Under the pieces are notes generated by a model, which did no database searches, had not been told where the DNA came from, and saw only the letters and a list, made by a program, of their open reading frames with translations. Of a stretch of DNA of 64,000 nt, positions 28,867-36,495 are shown piece by piece. A program made the translations under genes and the position numbers. The first letter of the stretch is position 1, and every line of letters begins with the position of its first letter. Source of the DNA: Streptomyces sp. Go-475 (GTDB lineage Bacteria; Actinomycetota; Actinomycetes; Streptomycetales; Streptomycetaceae); assembly GCF_003330845.1 (NCBI RefSeq), contig NZ_CP026121.1, positions 1,364,001 to 1,428,000 on the forward strand. The letters run 5' to 3'.

Positions 28867-30685
28867 GGGCGTCGAACCTCCAAGCGGGGGCGGGGCGGGT
28901 GGCGGAGCGCAGCCAGGTCTCGCAGCCGATCAGGGGCTCCAGGGCGATCCGCGTGGAGTTGTCCGGCTGGGGCGCGAGCAGCCGGGTGCGCAGTGCGCCG
29001 GGGTCGATCAGGCCGTGGGCGGCGAGGGCGGAGTCCTCGAACAGTTCCAGGACCGCGGGCAGGTTGCGGCGCAGTCCGCTGTTGGCCTCGTCGCTGAACT
29101 CGCCCTTGGTGGAGCGACCCAGCACCGGCTCCGGCACGATGCCGCGCATCGCCTCGGCGAGCAGCGGCTTGTACCGCCAGGGGCCGGCGTGTTCATGGGT
29201 GCGGACCGCCAGGACCGCTTCCACCACGCGGTCGTCGAAGAACGGCGAGTCGAGCTGGACGCCGTCGTCCGCGAAGACGCGGGCCAGCAGCCGGTACCAG
29301 GGGGCGCTGGTGCGCACGGCGAGCAGCGACTGGTGCTGTGCCAGGTCGGCGGAGAGCGGCCGTACGCGGGTGGCGGTGTCTCGCAGGGCCTCCCGGGCGG
29401 CGTCGATCGCGTCGCCGGTGGCCCAGGACGGTGCCCGCAGGCTCCACAGGCCCCAGCCGAGGGCGGGCCGGCGTTTCGGCGGGGACGGGTCGGTGAGCCG
29501 GTCGGCCTGGGTCCGCCACCAGTCGGCCTCGTCACCGGGGCGGGTCAGCGCGGCGAGGGTGGGCAGCAGGGGCCAGCGCTTCAGCGCGCCGTAGCCGCGG
29601 ACGTGGCGCAGGGCGGTCAGCGGGCGGCGCCGGAGCAGGGTGTGGAGGTAGCCGGGGAACGGGGTGAACAGTTCGTCGCCGCCGTGTCCGGCGAGGTGCC
29701 GGCGCGATCCGCTGCCGGACAGCAGCCGGGCGGTGTGGCGGGTCCGCGCGAGGGTGCGGACGAACGGATACGGCTCCTCGGTGTCCACCGGGGCGTCCGC
29801 GTCGGTGAACAGCGCCGGGAGGTCGCCGGGAGGCACGACGAGGTGCTCGGCCCGGTCGAGGGAGCCGATGGCGTGGGCGGCGAAGGCGGCGTCGTCGTTG
29901 CCCGCCTCGGCCTCGCCCCAGCGGAACGTCAGCAGGCCGGGGGTGTTCCGGGCGGCGAGGAAGCACAGGGACGTGGAGTCCATGCCGCCGGAGAGGTCCG
30001 TGCTCAGCCGGCCGCGGCCGGGGGCGCGGTCGCCGAGGGCCGTGGCAAGGGTCTCCCGGAGCCTCTCGGCGCCTGTCCGCAGGGACAGTTCGGGTGCCGG
30101 TGGCTGCCACCAGCGTGTCTCGCGCACCTGGTCGTGCTCCCACACCAGGCAGTGGTCGGGCGCCAGCGGGGAGATCCCGGACCACAGGGGCCGGTCGCCG
30201 AGCGGGGGCGGCAGGAACCCGCCCGTGGCCACGCGGAGCGCCAGCGCCTGTTCGTCGATGCCGGCGCCGGTCATCGCCGCGAGCACGTCGGCGCGGTCCG
30301 CCGCGATCTCGACGCCGTGCGTCCGGGTGCGGAAGACCCGGCGCAGTCCGGTCGCGCTGCCCTGGAAGCGCACGGCCGAGGGGGCCGAGACCACCAGGTG
30401 GCAGGAGCCGGGCAGGGCGGCCGCCAGCTCGTCCGCGTCGGCCACCGTCCGGACGCGGGCGGCGAGTCGGGTGAGCCGGGCGGCGGGGACCGGGCAGATC
30501 CCGGCCACCGCCACCCGCACCGGGCCCGCCGCGACCACCGTGATCTCGCCGGGGGCCCACCGGCCCACCAGCCACGGTCGTCCCGAGGCGTGCGCGAACT
30601 CCCGCGGCGACGCCCAGGGCACCGCCGCGCGCGCGTCGGCCGCGGCTGCCGTGTCCGGCAGGACCACGAACCCGGTGCTGCTCAT
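28850..30685 (-). CDS. Lasso cyclase C protein (asparagine synthetase-like)
   Basis: A 611-residue asparagine-synthetase-B homologue. It adenylates an Asp or Glu side chain of the core peptide and closes the macrolactam with Gly1. The ATP-pyrophosphatase loop is STDLSGGMDSTSL with SGGMDS at 232-237. LAGHGGDELFTPFPGYLH and PFFDDRVVEAVL mark the synthetase domain, with RYKPLLAEAMRGIVPEPVLGRSTKGEFS near the C-terminus. The N-terminal glutaminase-like region lacks the catalytic Cys after Met1 (it starts MSSTGF), as expected for a lasso cyclase. It lies 34 bp downstream of the precursor gene. Confidence 0.93.
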   Translation of the reverse strand: MSSTGFVVLPDTAAAADARAAVPWASPREFAHASGRPWLVGRWAPGEITVVAAGPVRVAVAGICPVPAARLTRLAARVRTVADADELAAALPGSCHLVVSAPSAVRFQGSATGLRRVFRTRTHGVEIAADRADVLAAMTGAGIDEQALALRVATGGFLPPPLGDRPLWSGISPLAPDHCLVWEHDQVRETRWWQPPAPELSLRTGAERLRETLATALGDRAPGRGRLSTDLSGGMDSTSLCFLAARNTPGLLTFRWGEAEAGNDDAAFAAHAIGSLDRAEHLVVPPGDLPALFTDADAPVDTEEPYPFVRTLARTRHTARLLSGSGSRRHLAGHGGDELFTPFPGYLHTLLRRRPLTALRHVRGYGALKRWPLLPTLAALTRPGDEADWWRTQADRLTDPSPPKRRPALGWGLWSLRAPSWATGDAIDAAREALRDTATRVRPLSADLAQHQSLLAVRTSAPWYRLLARVFADDGVQLDSPFFDDRVVEAVLAVRTHEHAGPWRYKPLLAEAMRGIVPEPVLGRSTKGEFSDEANSGLRRNLPAVLELFEDSALAAHGLIDPGALRTRLLAPQPDNSTRIALEPLIGCETWLRSATRPAPAWRFDARASAS

Positions 30686-30719
30686 CTGCTCATCTCTCCG
30701 GGAGCCGACGCAGCGACGA

Positions 30720-30860
30720 CTAGAAGTCGCCGGAGTAGTGACCGAAGATGTCGTTGCCCCAGCCGATGAAGCCGAGGGTGTCCTCGTTGAACTCGCCGAC
30801 CTCGGTCAGCGTCGGCGGCGCGTACGGCTCGGTGGTCGAGAACTCGATCTGCTCGTCCAT
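30720..30860 (-). CDS. Lasso peptide precursor A, anantin-type
   Basis: A 46-residue precursor with ribosome-binding site GGAGG six bases before ATG 30860. The leader (residues 1-29) contains YAPPTLTEVGEFNEDTL, matching the actinobacterial lasso leader pattern Y-x-x-P-x-L-x(3)-G-x-F-x(3)-T with Thr at the penultimate leader position. The core (30-46) is GFIGWGNDIFGHYSGDF. Gly1 and Asp8 would form an eight-residue ring, with a nine-residue tail threaded through it. The core is identical to anantin as I recall it from the literature, a class II lasso peptide that blocks the atrial natriuretic peptide receptor. It is the first gene of the A-C-B1-B2 unit. Confidence 0.93.
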   Translation of the reverse strand: MDEQIEFSTTEPYAPPTLTEVGEFNEDTLGFIGWGNDIFGHYSGDF

Positions 30861-31070
30861 GGCATCCTCCACGGTTACGAAGGGCAGCCGGGCGGCTACC
30901 CGTTGCACCGTACATTCGGTTCGCGGCCATGATCCATCGCATTTTCACTCAAGTCACAGCGGCCACTTCGTACACCTGAGCGAGCGCTCAAGATCGCCTG
31001 TGATCTGCGGAATCGATCATGCACCGGCCTGACGGAGGCCCGTCGGAACCGCTCTTCCATATGGCCGGAA
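30861..31070 (-). promoter_or_regulatory. Promoter region of the lasso cluster with an inverted repeat
   Basis: 210 bp between the glycosyltransferase stop and the precursor ATG hold no gene. A perfect 6-2-6 inverted repeat, TGAGCG-AG-CGCTCA, lies at 30977-30990, about 117 bp before the precursor start. No clear -35/-10 pair with ideal spacing was seen; TTGAGC overlaps the repeat on the minus strand. A small GGCCT/AGGCC stem-loop at about 31025-31045 may end the preceding glycosyltransferase transcript. Confidence 0.4.
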
Positions 31071-32234
31071 TCAGTCCCGCGCCAGCCCCAGCCGGCCCCA
31101 CAGCCCGGTCGTCCGCTCGTCCTCGGCCACCGCCGCCGCTCCCGCCGTCACCGTCTCGTAGACGGACAGGATGTCCGCGCCGACGGTCGACCAGTCGAAG
31201 CGGCGGACGTGGGCACTGCCCCGCTCGCGCAGCTCGGCGCGGCGCTCCGGGTCCGCCAGGAGTCGAACGGCCGCGTCGGCCAGGGCGTCGGCGTCCTCGT
31301 TCGGGAAGAGTTCCCCGGCGGCTCCCCGGTCCAGGACCTGCGCGAAGGCGTCCAGGTCGGAGGCGAGGACGGGGGCTCCGGCGGACATGGCCTCGACGAG
31401 GATGATGCCGAAGCTCTCACCGCCGGTGTTGGGCGCGACGTACAGGTCGACGCTGCGCAGGAAGCGGGCCTTGTCCTCGTCGCTGACCATGCCGAGGAAC
31501 TCCACGCGGGAGCGCAGCTCGACCGGCAGGGACTCCACCGCCTCCTCCTCGTCACCACGCCCGGCGACCAGCAGCCGCGTCTGCGGCCGGGCGGCGAGGA
31601 TCTTCGGCAGGGCCCTCATGAGCACCGGCAGACCCTTGCGGGGCTCGTCGATGCGCCCGATGAAGCCGATCGTGTCGCCCTGCCACTCGGCCTTGGGCTC
31701 GGCCTGGGCGAAGAAGTCGACGTCGACGCCGTTCGGGATCACCACCGCGTCCCCGCCGAGGTGCTCCACGAGCGTGCGGCGGGCGTACTCGCTCACGGCG
31801 ATACGGGCGCTGATCTTCTCCAGGGCGGCCTGGAGGATCGAGTAGGCGGCGATCATCGCGCGGGAGCGCGGGTTGGACGTGTGGAAGGTCGCCACGATCG
31901 GACCCTGGGCGGCCCAGCAGGTCAGCAGGCCCAGCGACGGCGAGGTCGGCTCGTGGATGTGGATCACGTCGAACGCGCCGTCGTGCAGCCAGCGGCGCAC
32001 CCGGGCGGCGCTCAGGAAGCCGAAGTTCAGCCGGGCCACCGAGCCGTTGTACGGCACCGGCACCGCGCGCCCGGCCGAGACGACGTACGGCGGCAGCGGG
32101 GTGTCGTCGTCGGCAGGGGCCAGGACCGACACCTCGTGGCCGAGGCGGATGAAGTACTCGGCGAGGTCGCGGATGTGGAACTGGACGCCGCCCGGTACGT
32201 CCCAGGAGTACGGGCAGACGATGCCGATCCTCAC
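31071..32234 (-). CDS. GT4 glycosyltransferase, probable GDP-mannose:phosphatidylinositol alpha-mannosyltransferase (PimA-like)
   Basis: A 387-residue GT-B enzyme from a GTG at 32234 (MRIGIVCPYSWDVPGGVQFHIRDLAEYF). The N-terminal Gly-Gly loop, HIHEPTSPS and TFHTSNPRSR fit PimA. The donor domain shows GFIGRIDEPRKGLPVLMRAL and the EX7E-type ESFGIILVEAMSAGAPV. It would add the first mannose to phosphatidylinositol at the inner face of the membrane. It overlaps the acyltransferase gene by 4 bp. With that gene and the CDP-alcohol transferase it forms the conserved actinobacterial PI/PIM operon, which supports the specific name. Confidence 0.88.
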   Translation of the reverse strand: MRIGIVCPYSWDVPGGVQFHIRDLAEYFIRLGHEVSVLAPADDDTPLPPYVVSAGRAVPVPYNGSVARLNFGFLSAARVRRWLHDGAFDVIHIHEPTSPSLGLLTCWAAQGPIVATFHTSNPRSRAMIAAYSILQAALEKISARIAVSEYARRTLVEHLGGDAVVIPNGVDVDFFAQAEPKAEWQGDTIGFIGRIDEPRKGLPVLMRALPKILAARPQTRLLVAGRGDEEEAVESLPVELRSRVEFLGMVSDEDKARFLRSVDLYVAPNTGGESFGIILVEAMSAGAPVLASDLDAFAQVLDRGAAGELFPNEDADALADAAVRLLADPERRAELRERGSAHVRRFDWSTVGADILSVYETVTAGAAAVAEDERTTGLWGRLGLARD

Positions 32235-33139
32235 GGGCGCCCCTTCACGGGGTCGAGGTCCGCGAGCCACAGGCGCTGCAGCATGTGCCAGTCCTCCGGA
32301 TGGTCGGCGATCCCGGTGGCGAAGGCGTCGGCCAGCGCCTGTGTCATGACAGACGTCTTCTCGGCGCGCGTGCCTGACTCGGGCACCTCGACGGGCGGGT
32401 GGACGCGGCCGCGCATCACGGGCGAGTCGTCGTACCAGAGCGTGACGGGCAGCAGCAGGGCGCCCGTCTGCTGGGCGAGCAGGGCCGGTCCGGCCGGCAT
32501 CCGGGCCGTGTCGCCGAAGAAGTCGACCTCGACTCCGGAGGCGGACAGGTCGCGGTCGGCGACCAGGCAGACCAGGCCGCCGTCGCGCAGCCGCCTCGCC
32601 AGGGTGCCGAAGGCGGTGCCGCCGCTGTGCGGCAGGACCTCCATGCCGAGGCCCTCGCGGTAGGCGACGAACCGGTCGTAGAGCGTCTCGGGCTTCAGTC
32701 GCTCGGCGACCGTGGTGAAGGGGATGCCGAGCTGCGTGGTGACCCAGGCGCCGGCGAGGTCCCAGTTGGCCAGGTGCGGCAGGGCGAGGACGACGCCCCT
32801 GCCCGCGTCCATGCCCTCGGTCAGGTGGTGCAGGTCCTTGGGGGTGAAGCCCTCCGCGATCCGCTCCTTGCTCCAGGCCGGGAGGCGGAAGGACTCCATC
32901 CAGTAGCGCAGGTAGGAGCGCATGCCCGCGCGGGACAGCTCGGCGAGGCGCTCGGGGCTCGCGCCGGGCACCACGCGCGCGTAGTTGCTCTCTAGGCGCT
33001 GTACGCCCTTGCCGCGCTGCTTCCAGGCGGCGTCGGCGATGGTGCGCCCGAGCCGTACGGCGACCGGCTCGGGGAGCTTCTTGACGGTGCTCCAGCCGAG
33101 GCCGTACAGCGCGTCCGTCAGCCGGTCCTGGGCGCTCAC
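32231..33139 (-). CDS. Phosphatidylinositol mannoside acyltransferase-like protein (LpxL/HtrB family)
   Basis: A 302-residue lysophospholipid acyltransferase from a GTG at 33139. The HX4D catalytic motif is LPHLANWDLAG (His122, Asp127), and VCLVADRDLSASGVEVDFFG resembles the second family block. An N-terminal amphipathic stretch would bind the membrane. By context it acylates mannose of phosphatidylinositol mannosides, as PatA does in mycobacteria. It overlaps both neighbours by 4 bp. Confidence 0.88.
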   Translation of the reverse strand: MSAQDRLTDALYGLGWSTVKKLPEPVAVRLGRTIADAAWKQRGKGVQRLESNYARVVPGASPERLAELSRAGMRSYLRYWMESFRLPAWSKERIAEGFTPKDLHHLTEGMDAGRGVVLALPHLANWDLAGAWVTTQLGIPFTTVAERLKPETLYDRFVAYREGLGMEVLPHSGGTAFGTLARRLRDGGLVCLVADRDLSASGVEVDFFGDTARMPAGPALLAQQTGALLLPVTLWYDDSPVMRGRVHPPVEVPESGTRAEKTSVMTQALADAFATGIADHPEDWHMLQRLWLADLDPVKGRP

Positions 33140-33852
33140 GTGGCCGCCTCGCTCCCGTGAGAGGCGTTGTGCTGCTCGCCCTCATTGTCCTGCCCGCCGG
33201 CCCGGTCCTGCGCGGCCGCCGCCTCCTCGGCCTCGGCGGACTCCCGGCGGACGGTGACGACCCGCTGGATCAGCGTGACGAGGCTGCCCACGGCGACGAT
33301 CCACAGGGCGACCGGCAGCAGGTACTGGATGCCCGGGACGCCGAACGCGTGCAGGCCCGCCAGACCGGCCGCGACCAGCGAGATCACCAGCCGCTCGGCC
33401 CGCTCGACCAGCCCGTTGACGGCGACCGGCAGGCCGATCGACTCGCCGCGGGCCTTGGTGTACGACACCACCTGCCCGCTGGCCAGGCAGAAGATCGAGA
33501 CGGCGCACAGGACGAGGTCGTCGCCGCCGCCCGCGTACCAGAGGATGAAGCCGCCGAAGATCGCGCCGTCGGCGACCCGGTCGAGCGTGGAGTCCAGGAA
33601 GGCGCCCCAGCGGCTGGAGCGGCCGAGCTGGCGGGCCATGTTGCCGTCGACGAGGTCGGAGAACACGAACAGTGTGATCACGACCGTGCCCCAGAAGAAC
33701 TCGCCCATGGGGTAGAAGACCAGCGCGCCCGCGACCACCCCGGCGGTGCCGATGAGCGTGACGGTGTCGGGGCTGACGCCCCGGCGGATCAGAAACGCGG
33801 CGAACGGTGTGAGGACACGCGTGAAGAATGCACGCGCGTACTTGTTCAGCAT
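33136..33852 (-). CDS. CDP-alcohol phosphatidyltransferase, probable phosphatidylinositol phosphate synthase
   Basis: A 238-residue membrane enzyme with five or six helices. The CDP-alcohol motif is complete: Asp66, Asp69 (SDLVDGNMAR), Gly83, Asp87 and Asp91 (GAFLDSTLDRVAD). It would transfer a phosphatidyl group from CDP-diacylglycerol to inositol phosphate, the entry step for PIM lipids. The C-terminal 30 residues are Ala/Glu/Gln-rich and hydrophilic. The start is ATG at 33852 (MLNKYARAFFTRV). It is the first gene of the PI/PIM operon, divergent from the EF-G-like gene. Confidence 0.92.
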   Translation of the reverse strand: MLNKYARAFFTRVLTPFAAFLIRRGVSPDTVTLIGTAGVVAGALVFYPMGEFFWGTVVITLFVFSDLVDGNMARQLGRSSRWGAFLDSTLDRVADGAIFGGFILWYAGGGDDLVLCAVSIFCLASGQVVSYTKARGESIGLPVAVNGLVERAERLVISLVAAGLAGLHAFGVPGIQYLLPVALWIVAVGSLVTLIQRVVTVRRESAEAEEAAAAQDRAGGQDNEGEQHNASHGSEAAT

Positions 33853-34126
33853 GGCCTTCCCGAGGGTCGGTGTCGCCGTCTGGCCCCTGCTGGCCACCGG
33901 CTGGCCCATCGTAGCCACGCGCGCGTGCGGGCGAGGGCGGGGCACCCGGACCCCTTCGGTTGAACCGTCAAGCGGCTGGTGGGAGTCGCGATGACGTCGT
34001 TCGTATGGACGCGCCGTGACGGGAGTGGGAAGGTCGAAGAACCGCGGGCGTCGCCGGAGCCGCACCGCACGCGGATCCCGCGTGTCCGCGCCCACAGTGA
34101 CCTCACCGTGCACGGGAGGCAGGACC

Positions 34127-36325
34127 ATGGGCGACAAGGCACAGACACACCCCGGAGCCGCCGGCAGGGCACAGGCGGCCGACCACCCCCAGTCCGTACG
34201 GAATGTGGTGCTGGTCGGCCACTCCGGATCGGGCAAGACGACGTTGGTGGAAGCCCTCGCGCTGACGGCGGGGGCGGTGAACCGGGCGGGCCGCGTGGAG
34301 GACGGCGGCACCGTCTCCGACTACGACGAGATCGAGCACCGGCAGCAGCGCTCGGTGCAGCTCTCCCTGGTGCCCGTCGAGTGGGACGGCATCAAGGTCA
34401 ACCTCCTCGACACCCCCGGATACGCCGACTTCGTCGGTGAGCTCAGGGCCGGTCTGCGGGCGGCGGACGCGGCCCTCTTCGTCGTCTCGGCCGCGGACGG
34501 CGTGGACGGCTCGACGCGCATGGTGTGGGAGGAGTGCGCGGCGGTCGGGATGCCCCGGGCGATCGTCATCACGCACCTGGAGGCGGCGCGCGCCGACTTC
34601 GAGGAGATGACGCGGATCTGCGCGGAGGCCTTCGGCGCCGACGACCCCGACGCGGTCCTGCCGCTCTACCTGCCGCTGCACGGCCCGCAGGCGCCCGACG
34701 GGCACGCGCCCGTGACCGGGCTGATCGGACTGCTGTCGCAGAAGCTCTTCGACTACTCGACCGGCGAGCGCAAGGAGTCGGAGCCGGGCGAGGACCAGCT
34801 GCCGCTGATCGAGGAGGCCCGCAACCGGCTGATCGAGGGGATCATCTCGGAGAGCGAGGACGAGACCCTCATGGACCGCTACCTCGGCGGGGAGCCGGTC
34901 GACGTCAAGACCCTGATCGACGACCTGGAGCGGGCCGTGGCGCGCGGGGTCTTCTTCCCCGTCCTGGCCGCCGCCCCCGCGGCCGAGGGCGCCCGGCAGG
35001 GTCTCGGCACGGTGGAGCTGCTGGAGCTGGTCACACGCGGCTTCCCGACACCGCTGGAGCACGAGACGGTGCGGGTCACGACGATCGACGGCGAGCCGCG
35101 CGAGCTCAAGCCGTGCGACCCGGACGCCCCGCTGGTCGCCGAGGTCGTGAAGACGTCCTCGGACCCGTACGTGGGCCGGCTGTCGCTGATCCGCGTGTTC
35201 TCCGGCACCCTGCGCGCCGACCAGACGGTCCACGTCTCCGGGCACGGACTGGCCGACCGGGGCCACGAGGACCACGACGTCGACGAGCGGATCGGCGCCC
35301 TGTCCACGCCCTTCGGCAAGCAGCAGCGCCCGGTGTCGCACGTCATCGCCGGTGACCTGGCGTGCGTGGCCAAGCTGAGCCGCGCCGAGACCGGCGACAC
35401 CCTGTCCGCCAAGGACGACCCGCTGCTCATGGAACCGTGGCAGATGCCCGACCCGCTGCTGCCGCTGGCCATCCAGGCGCACAGCAAACCGGACGAGGAC
35501 AAGCTGTCGCAGGGCCTCGCCCGGCTGGTCGCCGAGGACCCGACGATGCGGCTGGAGCAGAACCAGGACACCCACCAGGTGGTCCTGTGGTGCCTGGGCG
35601 AGGCGCACGCGGACGTGGCCCTGGAGCGGCTGCGCAGCCGGTACGGCGTGCAGGTCGACGTCGTCCCGCACAAGGTGTCCCTGCGGGAGACCTTCGCGAC
35701 CAAGTCGGCCGGGCGCGGCCGGCACGTCAAGCAGTCCGGCGGGCACGGGCAGTTCGCCATCTGCGAGATAGAGGTCGAGCCGCTGCCGGGCGGCTCCGGC
35801 ATCGAGTTCGTGGACAAGGTCGTCGGCGGCGCGGTGCCCCGGCAGTTCATCCCGTCGGTGGAGAAGGGCGTACGGGCCCAGGCCGCGAAGGGAGTCGCCG
35901 CCGGGCATCCGCTGATCGACGTGCGTGTGACGCTGCTGGACGGCAAGGCGCACTCGGTGGACTCCTCCGACGCCGCGTTCCAGACGGCCGGGGCGCTCGC
36001 GCTGCGGGAGGCCGCGGCCGGCGCGAAGATCCATCTGCTGGAGCCGGTGGCCGAGGTGTCGGTGCTGGTCGGTGACGACTACGTGGGCAGCGTGATGAGC
36101 GACCTGTCCGGCCGGCGCGGCCGGCTGCTCGGCACCGAGCAGACACCCGGCGGGCGCACCCTGATCCGGGCGGAGGTGCCGGAGATCGAGATCGGCCGGT
36201 ACGCGGTCGACCTGCGGTCGATGACGCACGGCACGGCCCGCTTCAGCCGCCGTTACGCCCGGCACGAGCCGATGCCGGCGCAGATCGCGGAACGGGTGCG
36301 TGAAGAGGCGCGCAAGGCCTCGTAG
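34127..36325 (+). CDS. Elongation factor G-like protein (EF-G2 type)
   Basis: A 732-residue translation-factor GTPase with GGGAGG upstream of ATG 34127. G1 is GHSGSGKT (31-38) and G3 is DTPGYADF (95-102). The G4 position reads ITHLE (148-152) instead of the canonical NKxD. Domain II (VVKTSSDPYVGRLSLIRVFSGTL), domain IV (RETFATKSAGRGRHVKQSGGHGQFA) and domain V (VAEVSVLVGDDYVGSVMSDLSGRRGRLLG) are present. It is therefore an EF-G paralogue, not the main fusA. Some actinobacterial EF-G2 proteins bind ribosomes but do not support translation. A strong terminator follows. Confidence 0.93.
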   Translation: MGDKAQTHPGAAGRAQAADHPQSVRNVVLVGHSGSGKTTLVEALALTAGAVNRAGRVEDGGTVSDYDEIEHRQQRSVQLSLVPVEWDGIKVNLLDTPGYADFVGELRAGLRAADAALFVVSAADGVDGSTRMVWEECAAVGMPRAIVITHLEAARADFEEMTRICAEAFGADDPDAVLPLYLPLHGPQAPDGHAPVTGLIGLLSQKLFDYSTGERKESEPGEDQLPLIEEARNRLIEGIISESEDETLMDRYLGGEPVDVKTLIDDLERAVARGVFFPVLAAAPAAEGARQGLGTVELLELVTRGFPTPLEHETVRVTTIDGEPRELKPCDPDAPLVAEVVKTSSDPYVGRLSLIRVFSGTLRADQTVHVSGHGLADRGHEDHDVDERIGALSTPFGKQQRPVSHVIAGDLACVAKLSRAETGDTLSAKDDPLLMEPWQMPDPLLPLAIQAHSKPDEDKLSQGLARLVAEDPTMRLEQNQDTHQVVLWCLGEAHADVALERLRSRYGVQVDVVPHKVSLRETFATKSAGRGRHVKQSGGHGQFAICEIEVEPLPGGSGIEFVDKVVGGAVPRQFIPSVEKGVRAQAAKGVAAGHPLIDVRVTLLDGKAHSVDSSDAAFQTAGALALREAAAGAKIHLLEPVAEVSVLVGDDYVGSVMSDLSGRRGRLLGTEQTPGGRTLIRAEVPEIEIGRYAVDLRSMTHGTARFSRRYARHEPMPAQIAERVREEARKAS

Positions 36326-36370
36326 TCGGCGCCCGGCGCCACCAACTGCCCTCGTGAGGGCTCCCCTCCG

Positions 36371-36405
36371 CGTCGGCGGGCGGCTTGACGGGCCGCCCGC
36401 CGACG
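36371..36405 (+). terminator. Terminator after the EF-G-like gene
   Basis: CGTCGGCGGGCGGC and GCCGCCCGCCGACG are perfect 14-bp arms around a TTGACGG loop, 46 bp past the stop codon. There is no T-run, as is common in Streptomyces. Confidence 0.75.
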
Positions 36406-36495
36406 GATGTCGGTGCGGGCGGATACGCTGATGACCTGATCAACAGGTGTGCGGAGCGCGGAAGTCGGGAAGGCCGCAATGCAGGTGCGGCAGCG

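Noticed and set aside
28850..30685. Cyclase gene considered as a true asparagine synthetase (asnB)
   Set aside because: It lacks the N-terminal catalytic Cys, and it is coupled to B1, B2 and a lasso precursor.
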